From positions 1-10,119 of the forward strand of contig JANXWW010000060.1 of NCBI GenBank assembly GCA_025350945.1: 10,119 nucleotides of DNA. Reading direction: 5' to 3'. The stretch comes from Burkholderiales bacterium (GTDB lineage: Bacteria; Pseudomonadota; Gammaproteobacteria; Burkholderiales; Usitatibacteraceae). Positions 1-6,318 of this stretch are shown here, in pieces. Under the pieces are notes generated by a model. The model made no database searches and was not told where the DNA came from. It worked only from the letters and a program-made list of their open reading frames with translations. Every line of letters begins with the position of its first letter. Within the stretch, counting starts at the first letter, position 1. The translations under genes were made by a program, and so were the position numbers.

Positions 1-321
1 GCACGGGTGGCTGACATGCTGGCCGCTATTGGCCTCAGTGATAAACGCGTTTCATTGCCGCGCGAACTTTCCGGTGGCGAAATGCAACGCGTGGCGATTG
101 CCCGTGCTCTTGCCCATCGCCCGCGCCTTTTGCTGGCGGACGAGCCGACCGGCAATCTTGATCCGGATACCGCGCTGCAAATTCTCGACTTGCTGCGCGC
201 CGAAATTCGCCGCAACAACACCACCGCGATTATCGTCACACACAGCGACATCGCCGCGCGCACGGCAGATCGCGCGGTCATGCTCACGCGTGCGGGTCTA
301 CAGCCGCGATTGTTTTCGTAA
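1..321 (+). CDS. ABC transporter ATP-binding protein, LolD/MacB type (3' part only)
   Basis: This is the C-terminal 106 residues of an ABC ATPase whose start, Walker A and Q-loop lie left of the window. The frame is open from base 1, so the GTG at position 7 is not a credible start. Visible motifs, in order, are the signature LSGGEMQRVAIARAL, Walker B plus D-loop LLLADEPTGNLD, and the switch histidine in IIVTHS. The sequence around the signature and ADEPTGNLD is typical of the LolD/MacB/FtsE class that pairs with FtsX-fold permeases. The stop overlaps the permease start by one base (TAATG), so the two are probably translationally coupled. The inferred role is to power the permease encoded next to it from the cytoplasmic face. 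The substrate cannot be read from this fragment. Confidence 0.95.
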   Translation, partial: ARVADMLAAIGLSDKRVSLPRELSGGEMQRVAIARALAHRPRLLLADEPTGNLDPDTALQILDLLRAEIRRNNTTAIIVTHSDIAARTADRAVMLTRAGLQPRLFS

Positions 322-2882
322 TGCTCGCAAAATTATTTTTAGCCTCTTTGCGCGCCAATCTCGGCCGCACTTTGCTCGCGCTTGCGGGCATAGCGCTCGG
401 GGTTGCGCTAGGTTTGGCGGTTCATGTCATTAATCAATCCGCGATTGGCGAAATGCAGCAGGCCACACGCACATTGAGCGGTGATGCGGATTTGTCGGTT
501 CGTGCCGGACGTGGCGGCTCGGCGCAATTCGACGAGAAATTGCTCGAAATAATCGCTGCTGATGAACGCGTACAAATAGCGAGCCCGGTGATTGAGGGCG
601 ATGCAACGTTTATAAGCACTGCCTCAAACACTAGCACTGGCGGGGCGCTTCAGGCTACGCAAACAAAGCGCACGATAAAATTTATAGGCGTTGATATATT
701 CCGCGCGGCGTTACTCCAGCCGGGATTTGCGGGCGAGGCCTATCCAAGTAACGATCAGTTTGCGATGTTGCGCAGCGATCATGTTTTTCTCAATCAAGCT
801 GCGCGCGTGCTTGTTGGTGGCGAAGATAAGCGTCAATTCTCAGTCATTGTCGGCGGCGCATCATACCCACTCGTGGTTTCTGGCAAAGCAGAATTAGCGG
901 GCTATTCTGGCCCACTCGCGATCATCGACATCGCTGGCGCACAAACACTCTTCAACCAAATCGGTGAAATTTCGCGAATCGATATTCGTTTGATCCCCGG
1001 CGCGAATCCTGTAGAAGTTGCGCGCGAGATCAGCGGAAAATTGCCCGCCGGTGCGATCATCGCCACGCCCGAACAAACCGATAAACAAAGTGCGGCAGTT
1101 TCAAAAGCGTATCGCATCAATCTCACCGTGCTCTCGTTAGTCGCGCTGTTCACAGGAGGGTTTTTGGTTTTCTCCACGCAGAGTTTGTCGGTGTTGCGAC
1201 GACGTGCGCAATTTGCGTTGTATCGAACACTCGGCGTCACACGCGCTGAGCTGATGCGCGCCTTGATTGCCGAGGGCGCGGTTTTAGGTTTAATGGGTGG
1301 GGTAGTGGGCGCGGCACTCGGGCTATGGCTGGCCACGTTTGCACTTGCTAAATTCGGCGGCGATCTTGGCAGCGGATTTTTTGCGGGCACGGCGCCTACT
1401 GCAAAATGGACGTGGCTGACCCTGGCATTCTTTGCGGGCCTTGGCGTGGCAGCTGGCATTGCGGGAGCCTTTATCCCCGCGCGCGCCGCCGTAGCCGAAG
1501 CACCCGCGCGCGCGATCAAGGCCAACGATGGTGAAGGCGCAGATACCAAATTGCCACCAACGTGGGTTGGCGTCGCACTGATTATTTTCTCAGGCTTATT
1601 GTTGGCGCTGCCTGCGTTTGACGATATTCCGTGGTTGGCCTATGCGGCGATTGCTGCGTTGTTGCTGGGTGTATTGGCACTCTCGCCTATCGTCTCCACA
1701 AAAATCATTGCGTGTTTGCCCAGACCCAAAAATGCTATCGCGCAATTAAGCCTTAGTCATATCGAAAAATCGCCCGGCCCCTCTGCTGCGGGCATCACCG
1801 GCGTGGTGGCTAGTTTTTCGCTGATGATTGCGATGCTGATAATGGTGGTGTCGTTTCGATCATCGCTTGAACAATGGCTGATCGGTGTGCTCAATCAAGA
1901 TTTGTATGTGCGGCAAGGCAGCGGCGATAGCAATGCCCTGAACCCTATCACTGGCGAGGCTCTTCAGGCATTACCAGGCGTGGAAAATGCGGATTTTTTA
2001 CGTTATCGTAGCGTGATATTGGATGCGTCAAAACCAGAACAGCCACCTGTGTCGCTAATCACGCGACCGCTGCGCGAAAACGTTTTGCAATCCTTGAGCG
2101 TATTAAAACGCGCGCCAGTGGAATCCAATATTGAGAAGCTGCCTGACATCTGGATTTCAGAAGCTGTGGCAGATTTGTATGGCTATGCACCGGGGCAAAA
2201 AATTCAATTGCCGCTTGACGGCAAAATCTATTCAGTTTTTATCGCGGGCATTTGGCGTGACTACGCGCGGAGTTTTGGTGCAATGGTGATGGATCGCGAT
2301 GTTTATTTGCAGTGGACGGCGGATGAAAAAATAAATGATGTGTCGCTGAAACTGGCGGCAGGCGCGAATAAAGCAAACGTCATTGCCGCTATTCGTGCTT
2401 TGCCAGGCGGTGACAAACTCGACATCGCTGACGCGGCCGAGATTCGCAAATTTTCCTTGGCTGCATTCGACCGCAGTTTCGCCGTGACCTACGCGCTGGA
2501 AGTTGCGGCAATCTTTGTTGGCTTGGCTGGTATCAGCGCCACATTTTCGGCGCAGGCATGGTCGCGACGACGCGAATTTGGCATGCTGCGACATTTGGGC
2601 ATCACACGCCGCGAGATCGCGGCACTGCTCGGTGCCGAAGGTGCATTACTTGGCGCGCTTGGTGCAGCAATCGGGCTGGCGCTGGGCGTGGCGATTGCAT
2701 TAATTTTAATTTTTGTCGTGAACCGCGAATCGTTTCATTGGAGTATGGAACTGCATATGCCGTGGATGACGATGTTGATATTGTCAGTGGCGCTGGTTGT
2801 GCTTACTGCGATCTCTGCTGTGCTCAGTGGAAAATATGCGATGTCGAAACAAGTGGTAATGACGGTGAAAGAAGACGCGTGA
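321..2882 (+). CDS. ABC transporter permease with two FtsX/MacB-type modules
   Basis: This 853-residue inner-membrane protein has about ten predicted transmembrane segments, near residues 17-36, 267-289, 318-343, 363-386, 414-432, 437-457, 491-513, 723-747, 770-800 and 814-836. Two large soluble, presumably periplasmic, domains (about 40-265 and 515-720) each follow one membrane helix. The protein is an internal duplication: the cytoplasmic coupling element RTLGVTRAELMRALIAEGA (about 302-320) recurs as RHLGITRREIAALLGAEGA (about 757-774). This matches the ABC3/FtsX superfamily (YbbP or AttF/AttG-like, 10 TM), which uses mechanotransmission or lipid/lipoprotein extrusion rather than a classical import pore. 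It starts on the ATG that overlaps the ATPase stop and has no convincing Shine-Dalgarno, which fits coupling. It ends in a TGATG overlap with the downstream secreted-protein gene. The transported substrate is unknown. Confidence 0.93.
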   Translation: MLAKLFLASLRANLGRTLLALAGIALGVALGLAVHVINQSAIGEMQQATRTLSGDADLSVRAGRGGSAQFDEKLLEIIAADERVQIASPVIEGDATFISTASNTSTGGALQATQTKRTIKFIGVDIFRAALLQPGFAGEAYPSNDQFAMLRSDHVFLNQAARVLVGGEDKRQFSVIVGGASYPLVVSGKAELAGYSGPLAIIDIAGAQTLFNQIGEISRIDIRLIPGANPVEVAREISGKLPAGAIIATPEQTDKQSAAVSKAYRINLTVLSLVALFTGGFLVFSTQSLSVLRRRAQFALYRTLGVTRAELMRALIAEGAVLGLMGGVVGAALGLWLATFALAKFGGDLGSGFFAGTAPTAKWTWLTLAFFAGLGVAAGIAGAFIPARAAVAEAPARAIKANDGEGADTKLPPTWVGVALIIFSGLLLALPAFDDIPWLAYAAIAALLLGVLALSPIVSTKIIACLPRPKNAIAQLSLSHIEKSPGPSAAGITGVVASFSLMIAMLIMVVSFRSSLEQWLIGVLNQDLYVRQGSGDSNALNPITGEALQALPGVENADFLRYRSVILDASKPEQPPVSLITRPLRENVLQSLSVLKRAPVESNIEKLPDIWISEAVADLYGYAPGQKIQLPLDGKIYSVFIAGIWRDYARSFGAMVMDRDVYLQWTADEKINDVSLKLAAGANKANVIAAIRALPGGDKLDIADAAEIRKFSLAAFDRSFAVTYALEVAAIFVGLAGISATFSAQAWSRRREFGMLRHLGITRREIAALLGAEGALLGALGAAIGLALGVAIALILIFVVNRESFHWSMELHMPWMTMLILSVALVVLTAISAVLSGKYAMSKQVVMTVKEDA

Positions 2883-3973
2883 TGCGATTAATTTACTATG
2901 TAGTGGTAACAGTAGCGGCAATGGTTTTGACGATGACGCATGCGCTGTTGTCGCTGGCATCAGCAGAAGAAATTCGTTACGCAGAAGTGGTGCCCAATCA
3001 AAAACTGATCTTCCCGCAAGACCACGGCGCGCATCCTGACTTTCGCACGGAATGGTGGTATATCACAGGACATGTTGAAACCAGCAGCGGCACGCCGCTC
3101 GGCTTTCAAGTCACGTTTTTTCGCTCGCGTACTGGGGTGGGCGAAGACAGCAAATCAAAATTCGCGCCACAACAAATTCTGTTCGCGCACGCAGCGATTG
3201 CCGATGCACGTCATGGCAAATTGCGCCACGATGAAAAAATTGCCCGCGCGGGATTTGGCAATCACGCCAAGGTTGGCATGATGGATATTGCGTTGAACAA
3301 ATGGACGATGCAGATGCGTGAGAACATTATTTCAGCGCGAATTTCATCCAAAGATTTCTCGCTCGACCTAGCGCTAACACCCACGCAGACGCCGATTGCG
3401 CAGGGTGAGAATGGTTACAGCCAAAAGAGCAGCAATCCACAACACGCGAGCTATTACGCGAGCCTGGCACAGGTTAAAGTTAGTGGCAAAATCATTGTTG
3501 ATGGCAAAGAAGAAACTGTCACCGGCAAGGCGTGGTTTGATCATGAATGGTCGAGCCAATATCTGGCTGCTGAGGCGGCGGGCTGGGATTGGCTGGGCGC
3601 GAATCTGGATGATGGCGGTGCTGTGATGGCGTTTCGCATGCGCGGGGTGGGCGGGCAGACAATATGGGCAGGCGGTACGCGCGTGACGGCGGATGGAAGG
3701 GCAACCAAAATGTCGCCACAGCAAATTACTTTCACACCGATTGAAACATGGCGCTCACCGCGCACCGGCGCAACCTACCCGGTCGCCATGCGTGTCGATG
3801 TGGCGAGTGAATCATTCGAATTAAAACCGTGGATGAACGATCAGGAGCTCGACAGTTCACGCTCAACCGGCATCACTTATTGGGAAGGAGCCACCGATTT
3901 GATTCAGAATAAAAAACGCGTGGGGCGCGGTTATTTGGAGCTGACGGGCTACGCGAAAAAAATACGGTTTTAA
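2882..3973 (+). CDS. Secreted AttH/CrtC-family lipocalin-like protein
   Basis: The product is 363 residues. The N-terminus has a Sec-type signal peptide: MR, a hydrophobic stretch to about residue 25, then ASA before Glu29 as a likely signal peptidase I site. There is no lipobox cysteine. Family-type motifs are TEWWYITGHV (56-65), GKAWFDHEWSS (215-225), WDW (235-237), YWEGA (333-337) and GYLELTGY (350-357). These are typical of the hydroxyneurosporene synthase / DUF2006 group (COG5621, AttH), which has a double lipocalin-like barrel. Many members are labelled carotenoid 1,2-hydratase, but no carotenoid gene is nearby. Linkage to an FtsX-type exporter favours a periplasmic protein that binds or modifies a lipophilic molecule; this is inference. 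The open frame extends upstream to 2558, but only the ATG at 2882 gives a signal peptide and a normal length. It overlaps the permease stop by one base, with a purine-rich AAAGAAG just upstream. Confidence 0.92.
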   Translation: MRLIYYVVVTVAAMVLTMTHALLSLASAEEIRYAEVVPNQKLIFPQDHGAHPDFRTEWWYITGHVETSSGTPLGFQVTFFRSRTGVGEDSKSKFAPQQILFAHAAIADARHGKLRHDEKIARAGFGNHAKVGMMDIALNKWTMQMRENIISARISSKDFSLDLALTPTQTPIAQGENGYSQKSSNPQHASYYASLAQVKVSGKIIVDGKEETVTGKAWFDHEWSSQYLAAEAAGWDWLGANLDDGGAVMAFRMRGVGGQTIWAGGTRVTADGRATKMSPQQITFTPIETWRSPRTGATYPVAMRVDVASESFELKPWMNDQELDSSRSTGITYWEGATDLIQNKKRVGRGYLELTGYAKKIRF

Positions 3974-3977
3974 TAGT

Positions 3978-3985
3978 TAAGGAAA
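3978..3985 (+). promoter_or_regulatory. Ribosome binding site of tag
   Basis: TAAGGAAA lies in the 17-nt gap after the AttH-like gene. Its GGA core is seven bases from the ATG at 3991. It is the clearest Shine-Dalgarno in the plus-strand run, where most other starts rely on stop/start overlaps, so tag can probably be translated independently of the genes before it. Confidence 0.7.
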
Positions 3986-3990
3986 CAAAA

Positions 3991-4560
3991 ATGGAACGCT
4001 GTTCATGGGCCACAAAAAGTGCGCTCGATACAAAATATCACGACGAAGAATGGGGCGTTCCGCTGCATGACGACCAATTGTGGTTTGAGTTTTTGATTCT
4101 GGAAGGCGCGCAGGCAGGGCTGTCGTGGGCGACGGTACTGGCGAAGCGCCAACATTATCGGCGCGTGTTTCACAATTTTGATGTGAAGAAAGTGGCGAAA
4201 TTTGATGCCGCAAAAGTGGAAGCGCTCATGCAGGATGCGGGCATTATTCGCAATCGATTAAAAATCACGAGTACGATTAAAAATGCACATGCGTTTATGG
4301 CGGTGCAAAAAGAATTCGGCAGTTTTGATAAATATATTTGGGCGTTCGTCGGCGGCAAGCCGATTCAGAATAGCTGGAAATCGATGGCTGATGTACCCGC
4401 AAAAACACCGATATCAGATGCCATGTGCAAGGATCTAAAAAAGCGTGGCTTTACCTTTGTCGGCTCCACAATTTGCTACGCGCTGATGCAGGCGACCGGC
4501 ATGGTGAACGATCATCCGGTGAGTTGCCCGCGGCATGCTGCGGTTAGCAAAATTAAGTAA
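3991..4560 (+). CDS. tag: DNA-3-methyladenine glycosylase I (Tag)
   Basis: This cytosolic base-excision repair enzyme of 189 residues has the usual family length. It removes 3-methyladenine from alkylated DNA, leaving an abasic site. Key residues fall at the same numbers as in E. coli Tag: zinc ligands Cys4, His17, His175 and Cys179 (MERC, YHDEEWG, NDHPVSC), Tyr16 and Trp46 of the base pocket, and the active-site Glu38 in ILEGAQAGLSW. The fold is the HhH-superfamily glycosylase. The start is supported by the good Shine-Dalgarno and by the zinc ligand at position 4, which leaves no room for a different start. It follows the AttH-like gene by 17 nt and precedes the flavoprotein gene by 3 nt. 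No Ada-type regulatory site was seen, in keeping with constitutive expression of Tag in E. coli. Confidence 0.97.
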   Translation: MERCSWATKSALDTKYHDEEWGVPLHDDQLWFEFLILEGAQAGLSWATVLAKRQHYRRVFHNFDVKKVAKFDAAKVEALMQDAGIIRNRLKITSTIKNAHAFMAVQKEFGSFDKYIWAFVGGKPIQNSWKSMADVPAKTPISDAMCKDLKKRGFTFVGSTICYALMQATGMVNDHPVSCPRHAAVSKIK

Positions 4561-4563
4561 CAA

Positions 4564-5748
4564 ATGAACGAAAAATTTGACGTCATTGTCATCGGCGCAG
4601 GTGCGGCAGGAATGATGTGTGCAAGCGTCGCGGGGCAGCGCGGACGCCGGGTTTTGCTGATCGACCACTATCACAAGCTCGGCGAAAAAATTCGCATCTC
4701 CGGCGGTGGTCGTTGTAATTTCACCAATATCCACACCCGGCCAGAAAATTTTCTGTCGCAAAATCCACATTTCTGTCGCTCCGCCCTCGCCCGCTACACG
4801 CCGCAAGATTTTATAAAGCTAGTCGAATCACATCGCATCAAATATCATGAGAAAACTCTAGGCCAATTGTTTTGCGAGGAGAGCGCGACTGACATTATTC
4901 AGATGCTGAAAACGGAATGTGATCGCGCCCATGTGCAATGGAAAATGCCGTGCGCGGTGAGCACCGTCATGCGTGAGAACGATGTATTTTCAGTTAAAAC
5001 GGATATAGGAAATTTTGTCGCTTCATCACTGGTGATCGCAACCGGCGGCCTTGCGGTGCCAAAAATTGGGGCCTCGCCCTTCGGCTACAAAATCGCAGAA
5101 CAGTTTGATTTAAAAATTATTCCACCCCGCCCAGCACTCGTGCCGCTGAGTTTTGATCCACAAACGCTCGAGCGCTTCGGCGATCTTTCTGGTTTATCGC
5201 TTGATGCTGAAGTGAGCTGCAACGGCGGGCGATTTCGTGAAGCCATATTGCTCACGCATCGCGGTATTTCGGGCCCGGCGATTTTGCAGATTTCATCGTA
5301 TTGGCAGGATGGTGATTTAAAAAATCCGATTCACATTAATCTCATTCCCGCCGCAAATCAAGCAACACGGCTGCATGAGCAGCGCGCCAGCAAAGCGCAA
5401 TTCAATAATGTGCTGAGCGATATTTTGCCGAAGCGGTTCGCGCAGCAGTGGAGCGAAGTACACGCGCTGGTAAAGCCGAATAATCAATTCACGGATCGAG
5501 CTTATGCGGAATCGATTTCCGCACTTGAGACATGGGCAGTCAAGCCCTCCGGCACGTTAGGCTACAACAAGGCTGAGGTGACGTTAGGTGGCGTGGATAC
5601 GCATAAGCTTTCATCAAAAACAATGGAAGCAACGACCGTCAAAGGCTTGTATTTCATCGGCGAAGTGGTGGATGTCACCGGGCATTTGGGCGGCTTTAAT
5701 TTTCAGTGGGCGTGGGCGTCGGGAGTAGCGGCAGGCGAAGTCGCATGA
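4564..5748 (+). CDS. yhiN: HI0933/YhiN family NAD(P)/FAD-dependent oxidoreductase
   Basis: The product is a 394-residue flavoprotein, the usual length for the family (E. coli YhiN is about 400). The N-terminal Rossmann dinucleotide site is VIVIGAGAAG (7-16), with an acidic residue at the end of strand 2 (LLIDH, 31-35). The family-specific block ISGGGRCNFTN (45-55) follows. A second nucleotide-contact strand with ATGG lies near residue 160. The C-terminal FAD motif GLYFIGEVVDVTGHLGG starts at 361 and is followed by FNFQWAWASG. The family (TIGR00275, related to BaiN) has structures with bound FAD, but the physiological substrate in proteobacteria is not established, so none is assigned. The ATG is three bases after the tag stop, with no strong Shine-Dalgarno, which suggests coupling or reinitiation. 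The 3' end overlaps the PIN gene by 1-4 bases. Confidence 0.94.
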   Translation: MNEKFDVIVIGAGAAGMMCASVAGQRGRRVLLIDHYHKLGEKIRISGGGRCNFTNIHTRPENFLSQNPHFCRSALARYTPQDFIKLVESHRIKYHEKTLGQLFCEESATDIIQMLKTECDRAHVQWKMPCAVSTVMRENDVFSVKTDIGNFVASSLVIATGGLAVPKIGASPFGYKIAEQFDLKIIPPRPALVPLSFDPQTLERFGDLSGLSLDAEVSCNGGRFREAILLTHRGISGPAILQISSYWQDGDLKNPIHINLIPAANQATRLHEQRASKAQFNNVLSDILPKRFAQQWSEVHALVKPNNQFTDRAYAESISALETWAVKPSGTLGYNKAEVTLGGVDTHKLSSKTMEATTVKGLYFIGEVVDVTGHLGGFNFQWAWASGVAAGEVA

Positions 5749-6230
5749 TGAAGCCAATCATCGTCCTCGATACCAATATTGTGCTCGATTGGCTGGTGTT
5801 CGAAGATGGCGGCATGCCGGAATTAATGGCGGCAATCAATGCGCGCGACGTTGTGATCGCGAGCAATCAAGACTTGATTGATGAGCTCACTCGTGTGCTG
5901 GCTTATCCGATATTCAAGCTCGATCAAGCAGCACAAAATGCCGCGCTGGAAAAGTATTTGGGCTTCGTGCAAATCACGCCAGAACGCGCATCAATGCTGG
6001 GCCAAGTGCCGCGTTGTCGCGACGAAGATGATCAGAAATTTCTAGCGCTGGCTGCGCATGCGCGAGCGGCGGCTCTTATCAGCAAAGACAATGCGGTGCT
6101 GGGATTAAAACGCAGCATGAAGGAGCGGTTTGGGTGTGAGGTGCTGGGGGCTTCGCACACCGCTGGCTGGGTGAAACCGTTTTTGACAAAGGCGTTCAAA
6201 CCAATTAAAAAAAACGTCAGCGATTTTTAA
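5745..6230 (+). CDS. PIN-domain ribonuclease (putative toxin-type), no visible antitoxin
   Basis: The product is 161 residues from ATG 5745, or 160 from ATG 5748. Both overlap the flavoprotein stop (ATGATG), and the choice is uncertain. An upstream GTG at 5706 lies deep in the previous gene and adds a low-complexity leader, so it was rejected. The PIN acidic cluster is complete (numbering from 5748): Asp8 in VLDTN, Glu46 in IDELTRVL, Asp94/Asp95 in RCRDEDDQKFLALA, and Asp114 in SKDNAVLG. This is the metal-dependent single-strand RNase fold, closest to the COG1569/TIGR00305 group called 'putative toxin component, PIN family'. The usual small DNA-binding antitoxin gene is absent: the upstream neighbour is a metabolic-type flavoprotein and the downstream gene is convergent. 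The basic C-terminal tail (about KPFLTKAFKPIKKN) runs into the terminator hairpin. It could be a solitary VapC-like toxin or a housekeeping nuclease. Confidence 0.88.
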   Translation: MMKPIIVLDTNIVLDWLVFEDGGMPELMAAINARDVVIASNQDLIDELTRVLAYPIFKLDQAAQNAALEKYLGFVQITPERASMLGQVPRCRDEDDQKFLALAAHARAAALISKDNAVLGLKRSMKERFGCEVLGASHTAGWVKPFLTKAFKPIKKNVSDF

Positions 6231-6247
6231 TTCGCTGACGTTTTTTT
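6208..6247. terminator. Bidirectional intrinsic terminator between convergent genes
   Basis: A perfect 9-bp stem, CGTCAGCGA (6215-6223) and TCGCTGACG (6232-6240), encloses an 8-nt loop. The stem is extended by an A-tract on the left (6207-6214) pairing with a T-tract on the right (6241-6247). Read on either strand, the hairpin is followed by a U-tract, so it can end both the plus-strand operon and the minus-strand subtilase gene. The left arm codes for the last residues of the PIN protein, and its TAA stop sits in the loop. Confidence 0.92.
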
Positions 6248-6268
6248 CAACTCTCAACAGAACAGATA

Positions 6269-6300
6269 TTGCCTAGTTGCTTAATTGCCTAATTGCATAA
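6269..6300. repeat. Degenerate octamer tandem repeat (four units)
   Basis: Four contiguous 8-nt units are visible: TTGCCTAG, TTGCTTAA, TTGCCTAA and TTGCATAA, with consensus TTGCCTAA. They lie in the short gap between the terminator and the stop of the minus-strand gene. They may be a remnant of slipped-strand expansion. No function is evident. Confidence 0.7.
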
Positions 6301-6311
6301 AGCGCAATTAG
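6289..6311. repeat. Small inverted repeat
   Basis: CTAATTGC (6289-6296) and GCAATTAG (6304-6311) form an 8-bp stem around a 7-nt loop, partly made from the octamer array. No T-run follows on either strand, so it is not an intrinsic terminator by itself. It could protect the 3' end of the subtilase transcript, but this is only a possibility. Confidence 0.5.
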
Positions 6312-6318
6312 CCACTCG

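Noticed and set aside
902..1549. 215-residue minus-strand frame within the permease gene
   Set aside because: Low-complexity Ala/Pro/Ser composition with no motif, and fully inside a well-supported membrane-protein gene.
2558..2881. Upstream extension of the AttH-like frame to 471 residues
   Set aside because: It overlaps the permease gene by more than 300 bases, would bury the clear signal peptide internally, and exceeds family length. The ATG at 2882 fits on all counts.
5706..5744. Longer PIN start at GTG 5706
   Set aside because: It adds a glycine/arginine-rich leader ahead of the conserved first beta strand (IIVLDTN) and increases overlap with yhiN without any better ribosome binding site.
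6289..6311. Second intrinsic terminator for the subtilase gene
   Set aside because: The stem is AT-rich and no T-run follows on either strand. The strong terminator at 6208-6247 already serves this role.
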